A DNA stretch of 64,000 nt from Cranoglanis bouderius (lineage: Eukaryota; Chordata; Actinopteri; Siluriformes; Cranoglanididae). The DNA lies in assembly GCA_023630585.1 (NCBI GenBank), contig CM042551.1:6588501-6652500 (forward strand). The letters run 5' to 3'. The first letter of the stretch is position 1; every line of letters starts with the position of its first letter. This document shows, in pieces, positions 31,627-44,023 of the stretch. Below the pieces are notes generated by a model. The model was not told the DNA's origin and made no database searches. It saw nothing but the letters and a program-made list of their open reading frames with translations. The position numbers were made by a program, and so were the translations under genes.

Positions 31627-34004
31627 TAGCTAATGGCGATTAAAACACAGTCGGAAACTTTACTAGCAGGGCGTCATTGCTTCTTTCTAGTGTCTATTTG
31701 CTTGACAAACGTACATCAGAATCACATGACAGCTCAAACATAACACTAATTAATGATACTTTCCGCTCAGCTGATCAATCTTATGGATCCAATTGCATAT
31801 GCGATCATCTTCATTGCTACAGTGTGTTATTTCAGAGCCCTTAAATAACTCCTCTGACCCAAGAGGAAGTAAGGGTTAACCTCCTCCTGTCCAAAAACAC
31901 CCCTCAACTCCCTGAAGCCATGTCCCCTATGTCCAACAGCTCAGGCCAACCTGACCCCCAACTCACAGCAGCTGCCCCCTCGCTGACCAACTGCACAACC
32001 TCTAGGTGTGTGTGTGTGTGTGTGTGTGTGTAGGGGTGGGTGGGGGGGGGGGGGGGTGGGGGGGGGGTGTTTGGATAATGCCTTACAGATGTGCAAGGCT
32101 GGAAGTCTATCCACACAGATAAAACTGAAAAGAAAGACTTTCATGGCAAGAGGTAGTTATGGATATTAGGCATCATTTCAGTGGGTCGCCAGGGTGCATG
32201 AAGATTAGCAATATCAGCATATCAGAGAGGAAGAGAGAAAAATGGAGATAATTCTCTTTCAAAACTTGCTCAGGGATATTTATGTTAAATATTGCGTTAA
32301 GCATAACCTCTTTAGCCTCACTGTTCTGCAAAATACTTTTTCTTTACCCTTGTTTTTAAGTCATCCCCTCAGTGAGGCAAAAACATGAAAGGATTATAAA
32401 GGAAAAGCAGTGTAGATTCTCCAAGATATGCCCATAATTAGATTCACTTCAGTTTTTAGGACTTATTATTAAATTATAGAATGTTTACTTTTTTGCATTC
32501 AAGTCCTCTTCTGTAACAAAATGGGTATATATCTGATTAAACAGAACTTTGTATCTTTCCACATAGACAACAAATACAAATGTTTCACATAAACAGACAC
32601 ACAACACACCCACTCCGATTTTTCCTTTTTTTTTTTTTCTTTTTTTTTTTTTTGAACACAATACGGTTCTGTTTGCAGAAATCTCATCTCATCAGAAAAC
32701 TCATCTAACTCAGCTCCCCTGGAAAATTGGCTCAAAATAGAGAGGATCTTGACCTAGATGATCTCACTGTTGCAGTAGTATTGAAAAAGACACACACCCT
32801 GGAGTCAGCTTCAATTAATAATGAGAAAGATTCTCCATCAAACACTGGCAATCATCACACAGTGGTAAATTTTACCAGAGCCAGAAGTTTCATCAGTTTA
32901 ACTCTGAGAGACGTCTTTATTTTCGGTTGCACTCGGATTGCATGCCATCTTATTATATGTGCTTTACCTGAGGACATTATTAGGACTGCTAACTTTTAAA
33001 GCCCCAGACCTTGACTGAACTTTAAACTTTATGATAAAGATGAAGACCAGAACTCCTGGAGTTCAAGTCATGTAGTAAGACGTTTTTATGGTGTTGACCT
33101 TTTTTTTCTTTTTCTTTTTTTCGTTTTTTAAAGATATTGATCAATACCATGAGATTACGACTCCAGCTCTAAAACTGTATTGACTCAACATGATTTTTCC
33201 CTGTTTACTCTAAACTTGGCTCAGGCATCATATTTGATGATTATTGCGAATGAGACATATTACTAAAGTGGCATAAGAGGCGCAGTAGTTTGTGTTTCAG
33301 TTCACCAGAACCAGATGAAAACTGGACCACCTGGAGTTCAGGAGTTTTTATGAGCTGGATACTTTTTATGATCTTGACCAGTCTCAAAGGTTCTTCAAGG
33401 GTTCTTTGAGTAGTTCAGGATTTTGACCTCCCTATGAACGTTAAATGCTTATTAGATCAGCACATTAACCCTGTGACGTTTGCCATGTCAAGACCTGAAA
33501 CTGGACAGCGGAAGATTGGATAGAGACCAAGTGACTGTCCGGTTTTGGTGAGCATCTACAAACTGTAGCCTCAGATCCATGTTCTTGGCTGAAACGAGTG
33601 AAGCATGATGTAGTCTTCTGCTGCTGTAGCACATCTGCATAACACAAGTGTTATGTGTTTTGAGATGTTTTTGTGCATACCACAGTCATAAAGAGTAGTT
33701 ATTTGAGTTACTGTAGCCTTCCTGTCAGCTTGAACCAGTATGACCTTTCACCTCTGACCTCTATCATCAACAAAACATATATACAGTATATATACAGTAA
33801 AAAATACATAAATATAAAATATAAAAATATAAAAATACAAAATATACAATACTTGATGCTACAGTGCATATTTAGACATACTATTAATAACTATTTACTT
33901 TCAAGTGAATTTTATTATTTAATGTTGCATGCAATATTAAACATTTATTATTAATAGTAGGGGGTGTGAAGTGGCCTGAAGCAAAGTAGAGTTACTGTTA
34001 CCAT
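31627..34004. other. Gene-free stretch
   Basis: Apart from the GT/G run at 32005 and T runs near 32625, nothing is recognisable. Short open frames do not look coding. Confidence 0.45.
32005..32068. repeat. (GT)n then long G run
   Basis: A GT run to 32031 is followed by about 35 bases that are G except for two T. It has the potential to form a G-quadruplex on the plus strand. Confidence 0.95.
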
Positions 34005-34580
34005 GCTGACGCTGATTATTTTCCTATAACATCCCATCCCAAAGTTTTTCTTTATTTCTCTTATATCAATTTGTCACTGTTAGGACGTTTTTATTATTTA
34101 AAGAATGACATGTACATTTGATCAGTCGATAGTTATATGATAGTTAATGTTGTGGAATGTCCACGAAACAAGACATTCATCTATAAATAGTTCCCTGCCA
34201 GCCTCTCTTTTTTCTCAAAAGACAGAAAAATACAGCTTGTCATGTTGCTGAAAAACTGCAAAGAAGATTTAAAGTTACAGCTTTACCTCTGACTGTTTCA
34301 AAGCACTGACACTGGAGGCTTCTTCCAAGAATGCTAAATAAGTGTCTCCTCACAGAAAACGTCACTAAATCAACAATTACACCTATGTAAACTAAGATTT
34401 TTGTAGAGCGTCCCTCATACAGGTCCCTGTGTAAGTTGTTACTGTAGAAATGATGGTGTATTAGAATGAGTGCATTAATATAAACCTGTGATTTGAATTA
34501 CAGCAGCCACTATTGTCAGAGCTGCTGGAAAATAGAAAATGAATCAACACCTGACCAATCAGAATCGAGCATTCAACAAT
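34005..34580 (-). repeat. High-copy repeat family, copy D
   Basis: The inverse orientation of copy A: it runs from ATTTTCCTATAACATCCCAT at the left to CACCTGACCAATCAGAATCG at the right, with CTGACACTGGAGGCTTCTTC in the middle. It appears uninterrupted, so it is useful for defining the family. Confidence 0.8.
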
Positions 34581-35466
34581 GGTCTGTAATAACTGTATGT
34601 ACTTACTCGTTCAATCATATCTCTAGTTTCTAACACATGAAGTATTTCTACATATTAGTTACGAGTTATGAGTTACGTTATTAGGTACATTATTATTTAG
34701 TTAATTTTGCATCGCTGAAGTGCAGTTTCAAGTGTAGTTCAGCTATACAAACCTGGTATTTTTGACATTGGTTACTATGTATCCTACGAAAATCCAATAT
34801 TCCAATAAAGTTATGTACCAGAAATACTATACTATACTTCTTCGTGTGCGCATACTAAACACCAATCCTAACTTTTTTTTTTACAGGAAGCAATGCTGAT
34901 TTTTTTGCAGGAACATGGTGTGCAAATCTCAACTATGTATAGAATTAAAAGATCAATAATACTGTCTATCAATATTAATTATATTAATGTTTTTATTATA
35001 TTTTGTAGTTGTGGTGGCTCAAGCGTCTCGTTTGATGATTTTCGCTAAGCAGCTATATACCCACTCGGACCCAGTGAGCTCAGACGGACCCAGTAAAACT
35101 GTCACAGGAGAGGCAGTAGTAAATGTTTTCAAGTTTTGGATAAGGGGGTATGTGCAGATGGCTCAGTGCTCTGCCCCAATGGGACGCAGGTCTTTAAGGT
35201 TCTCACCTTCAGCCCTGCCAATACTCATCATGGTGGAGATAAAGCAGCTCTCTTTGAACTCCTACAGATATGAGAGTTGGAGAGTTGGACTCCCACTTCC
35301 CCGACTGCCCCTCCTTGAACCCCAGGCCTTATCTGCATTCACTTGAGAGGGAGGCTCGAACCCCTTAAGAAGGTATTGAGATAACAGTATGGACAATGTG
35401 AGCCATCATGCTGACAGGTTCATAAACCTGGCCTGGTCTGAGCCCATTCATCTCACTATAAATGAG

Positions 35467-35467
<1 letters not shown>

Positions 35468-35540
<73 letters not shown>
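35468..35540. repeat. (GT)n microsatellite
   Basis: A pure GT run of about 73 bp. Confidence 0.98.
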
Positions 35541-35542
<2 letters not shown>

Positions 35543-35929
35543 GATCTCTTTGTAAAATTCCTCTTGAGTAGGCTAAGCTGCTCAGTTATCACACATTTTT
35601 GACAATTTTTCCTTTTATTCATGTTGAATAAAAATGTGGACCATGATGGATATTTTTATCGCACATGGCGTGTCTGTGTCACGGCCTTTAAAATTTACTG
35701 CAAATTTTATAATAAAGTTTCATAGGGACTTTTAAAATCAAATGTTCAACACTGTGTATGTTATATTCGGTAGAATGTGGTTCATGTGGACGTATTTTGA
35801 TCACTTCATTTAGAGTTTGAAAATCAGAAGCAGTCGCACACAGGTTCTTACGTCATCCTCTGTATAACTCAATTTTCCCCATCGCCGTTGAAAGCAATAT
35901 AACAGAACAAAGCCACGTTTTATAGTCTC

Positions 35930-36250
35930 TCGCCTGCCCTGAGCCATTTTGGCCGCATGAACAATCGGACGGCACCATGCGAGCGTGCCGTTTGGCCAGG
36001 ATAACATCAGCGCGTGGCCTTCGGGAACTGGGCAGGAGACGGCGCGCAGAAATAAATAGTTCGGTTGAAGTCATCAGCAGGCCAGCTCCTCTGTTTGCTA
36101 GTCAGAGGTGGTCCTTTTCTTGCGTTCATGCTCCGAGTCTTTCCCCTGCCTGGCCTGCCAGCGTTGTCCCATGCCGCCCGTGCGGTAACCATGCACGGAA
36201 AGAATAACAACCACGAGCCATTACCGCTTCATACTCGAACGCCTGCGCAC
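35930..36250. other. CpG-rich segment
   Basis: An unusual density of CpG for this window, for example GGCGCGCAG, AGCGCGTGG and GCCGCCCGTGCGG. No microsatellite or known repeat is seen in it, and no convincing exon. It might be a promoter or enhancer CpG island. Confidence 0.35.
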
Positions 36251-36799
36251 ACTAGAGTTTTTTTTTTGTTGTTTTTTTTTTTTCAGCAGTGGGACGTTGA
36301 AAAGAACGATAATAAACCAGATTCCTCAGACTGTCCCACGTGTAAGTCATATCATAGCGTGTTTAAACATCTGAAGGCCGCTAATAGTTGCTGGAGCATA
36401 ACAGGCGTGATGACAGGTGGGTGTAAAGTGTACCAGTGTTTAACACAAGTCTCCTTCATTCAGAGATCTCGAAGACCTCAGACAGTCCTAATTGTGACTT
36501 TAATCTAATGAAGAGCATTAATCAAGGTCAATAAGTCAATGAAGACCACTAAATGAGTGAATCCCTAATCCTAAACTTAAACGAGTTACCTCAAGGCTTT
36601 TATTAACATCACTTGCTACAAAGACTTAATCTTTCATATTCCTTTCACAAAATCACTCTCCGTGGACACATATAGAACACTTTTATATCCTGCATGATGT
36701 CATCTGAACAACGTCTTCCAATGTGCCTCATTTCAAATGATGTTTTACACATTTAGCTATTTTATGACTGTCATTCGTGTCAAGGCGGTTGAATATGGC

Positions 36800-36801
<2 letters not shown>

Positions 36802-36875
<74 letters not shown>

Positions 36876-36879
36876 ACAC
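36802..36879. repeat. (CA)n microsatellite, interrupted
   Basis: A CA run with one T and one A interruption. Confidence 0.97.
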
Positions 36880-36998
36880 GATGAGTCTGTTTTTCTCTGT
36901 TCAGCAGCACAGTCCAGATTTCACACGTTACTCAACACAAATATATTATCTTTTACACTGAGGTCTCACTGCAGCTGAGCTCACGCTAAAAGAATGCG

Positions 36999-37039
36999 TT
37001 TTTTTTTTTTTTTTTTTTTTTTGCTGCTGCTGCTGCTGC
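36999..37039. repeat. T-run and (GCT)n
   Basis: About 24 T followed by five GCT/TGC units. Confidence 0.95.
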
Positions 37040-37429
37040 GCTTTCCCCCTTTTCCTCATTTGTGTCAGTAAAAAAAGGAGAATAATAAACTCAGCCTTAA
37101 TTGGAGCAGACCACGGTGTCACCTCAGTGTCGGAGCATTAATAGGGATAGATGTTTTATTTGTTTAACATACTGGCATCACGGTATTTTAAGACATATCA
37201 GGGGTTACTGCTATGTGCACATAAATTGGACACAGTCAGTCTGTCATGATTATATGCCCTATAGGGGAGGCAATCTCCCTGCAAATGCTGAATGTTTATA
37301 GACCGTATCTCTCTGTACTCGCTAAGACCATAACTCTCCATCCACACCCTGACTCCCATTGACTACATGTGGAAGCGTATTATTAAAGGGAAACTGTGAC
37401 AGGGTGAAGTAATGCAGGAATTCAGCAAA

Positions 37430-37655
37430 GAATGCGTCTTATTATCGAGCTTGCAACAGGTGCTTTACAAGACCGTTTATGTGGAGCGTCCACCGTACAG
37501 CCCATGTGTACGCTTTGCTACCGAAATTATAACGTTTGAAACCTGTGACTTATCCTACAGCCAACACTATTGTCAAAGAGCTGCTGTCAGAGAAAAAAAT
37601 CAACACCTTCTGATCGATCAGAATCCGGAATGCTATATCGCTGTGGTATAAATTT
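37430..37655 (-). repeat. High-copy repeat family, partial copy G
   Basis: Only the 5' part in inverse orientation is kept: GAGCTGCTGTCAGAG, then AACACCTTCTGATCGATCAG and GCTGTGGTAT. Confidence 0.65.
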
Positions 37656-39896
37656 CATTTGTCATCTTCGTTTTGCTCTAATGGTATGCAATCTTTGGCA
37701 CTCGGCTGTATTTTCCAGTATATTTTATATGTTACCACAATTCACATTTTCCAAACCCAACAATGCTAAAGTTCTAGAAAATAAATTTGAATACAATATG
37801 TATATTTCATCATGCTCGCTGTCAGAGCTCGTTCTGTAGAGCCCCATTTCACGGTTTCAGCTTCGAGCAGTGGTTTGTGGAGCAATGCTTTTGCTTTCAC
37901 AGCTGCTAAAGTGTGGTCCAGGTGGACCCCCGCCTTGGCTATCATCTGAGCAAACGAGAAACCCCTCGGAGGCTGAAGGTGAATACCATCAAAATCCAAA
38001 GGGAGAAGGGAAAAACTCGCTAATTGAGGTGGGGATAATTCCCGTTCCCATCGTCTAATTGAGGCGAGGATAATCCCTCGGTTCTGAAGTGCTTCCTAAG
38101 CTCTTTACCGCCAGCTTTCACCTTCGTTTGCGGAGAGCCCATGGGTTTCTTGGCTAAATGTGGAAGTGCACTGTTAAAGGGAGGGCTGACCACATTATTT
38201 TCCAAGGCGTAAAAGAGCAGTATGGCAGCAAATGGATCATATCAGACCACCAACTTTACAGAAAAGCAAAGAGTAGTAATGTGTAATCCAAGAGAAGTAG
38301 TCTAATGGGTTTAAACCAGAAAAAAAAGGCCCTGTCTGAGAGAAATATGATTTCTTGAAATATTACATGGCATATGTAAGTGGATAAAAAATAAAAAAAG
38401 CATGACCATGGTTCTGTTTGGCATTTTGGGTGAAATCAGTTAACCACATAAACTTCATTACACCTGGAATACTTTTCTTTTGTGGTGTTTTTATTTCAAA
38501 AAATTAAAAAAGCACTCGCAGCTAAACCAATCAACCATCATCCAGAAAGAACATAGGATGAATGCAACCTAGATGGCTTTGACCAATCAATCTATGTCCT
38601 ATTTACACCCTCACACAAGGTAACAATTAACTTGTAGCTGAAGATGTTCTACATACACTCCTCAAGAGTAATAATAAAAAAGTACAGGGCTACTGAGTAC
38701 AGGGCTGCTGTACTCAGTGGTATAAACGTTCTGGTCTTCAGCATAGCAGAAAGCTAATATTGTCACTAGAATAGCTAACATTAGCTTTTTATATATATTA
38801 CAGACATTAGGTAGCTACATGCAAGTTTCCACTGTAACCAGGGACTGAGAATCTGCTAGAAGACTTGTAAGATGTGTTTGTGTGGTTGCACAGAAGTATG
38901 TATTGTTCGTTGTGATGTATTTCAATATTGTTAAATGTTTAACGGTAAAATTTAAAGGTAAATGTTTAAAAGCAACTCAGTTTAAAAAGTGAATTTTAGT
39001 GTATTTTGTAAATTTGAAGTAACCTTGACTTGTTGATCTGTTAATGTAAATTTCAGTAGTTTTGCTAGCTGGACTGTCAAAACGTTGCTGTCGCTTATCA
39101 CAAAATGGCTCAGATACCCAGAGAGAACCATATAATACAAAAAAAAAAAATTGTAAATCATGACAATATCCATTTGGGGTTACAGAACAAAGCAGTGTTT
39201 TCGTTTAAACCTGGAATACACAAAGGGTTCACAATCACATATCAGATGGCTTCTGTGCTCTGTGATCTAGTAATCGTATATCTGCGTCAGGGACATTCTG
39301 CCGTTCACAGCCGGGGAGATGTCAGAGCTGAGCTAAGCCCCACTTCAAAGAGTTAACCTGATCCCTGAGCCCTGGCAAAGCACAGGGGGTTAACGTAACG
39401 TTTGCCAGCGATGTGAGGGGTTGTGGGAAATGTGTCAGAAATGGCACAGGGGAAAAGAAATGAGGTCAAGACTAAAGCCAGACCATGGCTGGACCTGACA
39501 GGCTTGCTCCCGGCCATTTATTTTAACAAAATTACGCAAAAATGAGAGCTGAGCAGGGATCAGGGATCACACATATCAACAAAACCTTTAACACGGCTCT
39601 AAGAATTTAAAAAAACTGACCCAGAATCAGCACTATACACTATACTAGGCCTTGTATTTATGTAACCTGGTGTTTACAGGGATAACACCCCCTCACACCC
39701 CGCTCACACCCCGCTCACACCCCCATACCATCAGTAATGTCACAACCTGGGTTTGAGTAGATTAAGTGTTGAGCTGTAGAAACAGCTTTAATTTATAAAC
39801 TTAATATCAGAATAAACATAGTTTAAGACCTGAGGCTCTGCTTCTTGTTATTGTTCAAATCCAAGCTAAAAAATATGGTTAAGCAGGTAGCATATA
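37656..39896. other. Gene-free stretch
   Basis: No exon or clear repeat. 38020-38060 contains two diverged copies of CTAATTGAGG(T/C)G(G/A)GGATAAT. 39690-39725 has three CACACCCCGCT-like units. Confidence 0.45.
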
Positions 39897-40064
39897 CAGC
39901 GCCCTCACTAATATTGGCACCCTCGGTAAATATGAGCAAAGAAGGCTTTGAAAAATTGTCTTTATTGTTTAACCTTTTGATCTTTAGGTTTTTTTTTTTT
40001 TTAATCACAAAAATATTCTGCTCTCATGGATATCAAACAATTGTAAACAAAACACAGGTTTATC

Positions 40065-40163
<99 letters not shown>

Positions 40164-41364
40164 CAATACTTTGTGCTACCTCCATTTACCAAGATAACAG
40201 CTCTGAGTCTTCTCCTGTAATGCTTGATGAAGTTGGAGAATACATGGCAAGGGATCTGAGACCATTCCTCTATACAGTATCTCTCTACAGATCCTTCAAA
40301 TGTCGAGGTCCACGCTGGTGGACTCTCCTCTTCAGTTCACCCCAGAGGTTTTCTATGGGTTTCAAGTCAGGGGACTGGGATGGCCAGGGCAGGACCTTGA
40401 TTTTGTGGTCAGTAAACCATTTCCGTGTTGATTTTGATGTATGTTTTGGATCATTGTCCTGCTGGAAGATCCAACCACGGGCCATTTTAAGCTTTCTGGC
40501 AGAGACAGTCAGGTTTTCATTTAATATCTGTTGATATTTGATAGAGTCCATGATGCCATGTATCCTAACAAAATGTCCAGGTCCTCTGGCAAAAAAACAG
40601 TCCCAAAACATTAAAGAGCCACCCCCATACTTAACTGTGGGCATGAGGTACTTTTCCATATGGCTACCTCTCTGTGTGCGCCAAAACCACCTCTGGTGTT
40701 TATTGCCAAAAAGCTCTATTTTGGTTTCATCTGACCATAGAACCCGATCCCATTTGAAGTTCCAGTAGTGTCTGGCAAACTGAAGACGCTTGAGTTTGTT
40801 TTTGGATGAGAGTAGAGGCTTTTTTCTTGAAACCCTTCCAAACAACTTGTGGTGATGTAGGTGACTTCGGATTGTAGTTTTGGAGACTTTCTGACCCCAA
40901 GACGCAACTAACCATTTTGTGAGGCTCAACAACCTTTTGCCGCACATCACAGCTATATTGCTTGGTTTTACCCATTGTTATGAATGACTAAGGGAATTTG
41001 GCCTATGTGTTACCTCATATTTATACCCCTGTGAAACAGGAAGTCATGGTTGAACAATTTCCTGTTCCTAGTCACCCAGGTGTACAAAAAAAATTTGTGT
41101 GAATGTAATGTGAATATACTTCAAATATATTTTTCTCATATGAATTCATAGGGGTGGCAATAATTGTTGCACACCTATATTTAACAAAGATTTTTTTTTT
41201 GGATAAACGTGTGTTGTGTTTGCAATTGTTTGATATCCATAAGAGCAGAGTGTTTTTGTGAATTTCTTTGAACAAAAGATCAAAAGGTTAAACAACGAAG
41301 ACAATTTTTCACAGCCTTCTTTGCTCATATTTACCAAGGGTGCCAATATTAGTGGAGGGCACTG
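39897..41364 (-). mobile_element. Tc1-family transposon with internal (AT)n, dead but well preserved
   Basis: A 1468-bp element between TA dinucleotides. The ends CAGCGCCCTCACTAATATTG and its near-complement CAATATTAGTGGAGGGCACTG start inverted repeats of about 180 bp. An (AT)n tract of about 80 bp lies just inside the left repeat. A single minus-strand transposase is enclosed. Confidence 0.95.
40180..40975 (-). pseudogene. Tc1 transposase with DD34E residues kept
   Basis: It begins MGKTKQYSCDVRQKVVEPHK. A deletion and frameshift then remove most of the N-terminal helix-turn-helix region. From 40950 a 221-codon open stretch keeps [41 protein letters not shown] and SPDLKPIENLWGELKRRV, so all three catalytic acids are present with 34 residues between the second Asp and the Glu. 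After RHLKDL a frameshift separates the normal C-terminus (IEEWSQIP, FSNFIKHYRRRLRAVI), which is still readable. The damaged DNA-binding domain makes it a pseudogene. Confidence 0.92.
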
Positions 41365-41942
41365 TAGCTTATTCATTTTGGAAAATTATTATTAATATTA
41401 TTATTATTATTATTAATCGCTCTGTAATCCACCATTTCTTTGGTTACCTGAAATTACCTGAAAAATGTATTTCCAGCCTTAGGATATAAATCATTAAACT
41501 GGAAAATATTTACATAGTTAGGACTGTTTAGACTTTGTGGGGTTTTTTTTGGATTTTCTCCATAATTTGATCCTGGTGAATTCCTACCCACCAGTCAGCT
41601 CTCCCCTACCAAACTCTTGTACATCTCCTGTACACAGATGGCTATGCCATAATCCGGATTCAAACTCGCGAGCTCCAAATGATTGGAATTCTGTGAGCCC
41701 TCTTGGCTTAAGTCTGATATGGACTTGTGAGGAGGTTTGCAGTTGTCACATCTTGTTTGTTTCATTTCCAGCCACTGAACAAGAATAAAATAATATTTGA
41801 AATCAACATTTGGTTTAAAACCACCAAAGCCTTTTTTTTTATTCCAAGAACTTCATCGCCAGATCGTCATTCCTCATATGCTTCACACATGTACACACCA
41901 TCAACGGATGAATAAGATCAGATTAATTAAACTACACAGAAT

Positions 41943-41943
<1 letters not shown>

Positions 41944-41990
<47 letters not shown>
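41944..41990. repeat. (AAT)n microsatellite
   Basis: About 15 ATA/AAT units. Confidence 0.96.
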
Positions 41991-41991
<1 letters not shown>

Positions 41992-42404
41992 GTAAAATGT
42001 ACAATTTTCAACAAATAGTCCCAGTGTTCAGATGAATAAACTGCACAATTTGTAAAAGGTAAGAAAGAACACTCAAATGAACTTGCAGGTTTGGCGGCTC
42101 ACTTTAAAGGCAAACGTGGCAGAATGCACTCGACATGTTTAACAGCACAGGGGACTAAATTAAGATCAGCAAAATGGGAACAAAAAAAACTCATCCCAGT
42201 TCTTATATGTACATTTACAAACAGAAAAGCTCACTATCAGGGGTTTTTTACACAGACGCTGAGAATCCTGGCTGGTAAAAAAAAAAAAAAAAATTTTGGA
42301 GGTCATGGCTTTTCCATATTATGCACAACAATATACATATGAAAGAGAGAGCACAACAGCACAAATCAGTGTCAGACTGTCGTGTGTATGTATCAGTGTC
42401 ATCT

Positions 42405-42407
<3 letters not shown>

Positions 42408-42472
<65 letters not shown>
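42408..42472. repeat. (GA)n microsatellite
   Basis: A pure GA run of about 64 bp. Confidence 0.98.
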
Positions 42473-42474
<2 letters not shown>

Positions 42475-42889
42475 TCACAGTAAGATGGCATAGCCAGCAT
42501 CCCAGTAAATATGGTCAGGTTGGCAGAACATTTTCTGTAGGTTCCAGTTTTAGAAAAAATTACACTCCAAGATCCACCAGAGTCAAACATTTTTGATGGT
42601 TTGATCTCATTTTTTTTGACATACGTCAGCAAATAGAAGAAATGCCTCATCATTCACGTGGATGTTAGGGAGGATGGAGAAAAAACTAATTAAGGCTGTC
42701 AGCTCACATCCAAAAGTCTATAATAACAGCCTGACACACTCTTCCTATGCACAAACTTCATACAGTACAGTTCGCCTAAAAATCAATCTCCAGCCTCTGT
42801 CTCTGGTATGCTGTTGGGGGAATTTATTTATTTTCAATGCCATGGCTTGGATCCACTTCGAGAAAGGCGTCACTACAAATCAATAAAGT

Positions 42890-43165
42890 TCTTCTTTCTA
42901 GCTTTTTCCTATCCTGATAGGTGTGGTCTCTTCCAGGATGACTCTGCCCCCTTCCATAAAGCATGATTGCTCACTGAATAGTTTGATGAGGGTGAAAATG
43001 ATGCAACTCATATGTTATGGCCTTCACACAAACAGATATCAAGTCCATTGAACAGCTTAAGGAGATTTTGGAGTGATGTGTTAGAGAGCTCTTCACCACC
43101 ATCATCACAACACTAACTTGTGAAGGGAAAATCTGTTGGAAGAAACACTTTTCCTGCACATTTCT
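42890..43165 (+). pseudogene. Tc1-like transposase 3' remnant
   Basis: The plus strand reads QDDSAPFHKA, stop, FDEGENDATHMLWPS and, in shifted frames, a piece like SPPPSS. This matches the end of a fish Tc1-like transposase ([32 protein letters not shown]). Stops and frameshifts are frequent and no terminal repeats are obvious. Confidence 0.65.
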
Positions 43166-43947
43166 TGCCCACTTGTGTATCAGTGTGTTTCTGAAAGGTC
43201 CTTGCGATCGTAGCTGTATGAGTGACATTACATTCCTAACATTCCCAGATCAGACCTTTTGGAAAAATGAATTTCCCAAATAACGTGCTTATTACAGTTA
43301 ACTAGATGATATGCATTGCATATACAGTATGGACATATTTGTTTTAGATTTTGTGCATAAGTCATGTATTCCTAATTGCGAATCTCAGGTTTGTTTTTCT
43401 GGAAAGGCAAGATTGCAAAACTTAGTTTTCATCTTAATACATTTCAGTGCTGAAATATTTACGTATATAAATCAACATAGCATAACATATTTAGGAAACT
43501 TCTAGATTGTGAAACTGTCTTTTCTAATCTTGGTAATTGAATGAAGAACACTAATGTTGCCACTGTGCTTGACTGAATGACCTTATAAGTACATTTTAAC
43601 GCAGTATGTTTTCACATCGTGTTTTCTGTATATGTTGTGGAAATGTTATTTTCACAACGCTAGAGCCTATCCTTCTTCAAATCTGTCACATTGCTGATCA
43701 TACCTTTAATATTACACTTATAACCATTTGTATTGCCTGGGATAACGCTTTCAGTGGTAATGATCTTAATCTTCTCCAGATAAGATCAGTAGAAAAAGAA
43801 TGAAAAGAAGGAGGTGATGAGAAATGTGAGGAAAAGAGTAAAGCGAGAGCTCTGCATTGAGACCAAAACATGCTTTTTTTTACTCTCCTGCACTCATACA
43901 TTGTCTTCTCTTTCTCTTTTTCTTCATTCTTCCTTTCTATGAAACGT

Positions 43948-43953
43948 TTTATT
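43948..43953 (-). promoter_or_regulatory. Candidate polyadenylation signal of hdac9
   Basis: The minus strand has AATAAA about 70 bases after the hdac9 stop codon. The intervening purine-rich stretch would be a very short 3' UTR. No strong GT-rich downstream element follows, so the real cleavage site may lie further on. Confidence 0.4.
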
Positions 43954-44023
43954 GCATTCCTTCTCTCTTTCTATCCTTCTCTCTGACTCTCTGTCATTCT
44001 TTTTTCTTTTCTTCATCTCTTTC

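Noticed and set aside
35365..35622. Short open frame over the GT run
   Set aside because: Coding capacity comes from the microsatellite.
40285..40950. Functional transposase gene
   Set aside because: The N-terminal DNA-binding region is deleted and frameshifted, and a second frameshift cuts the C-terminus.
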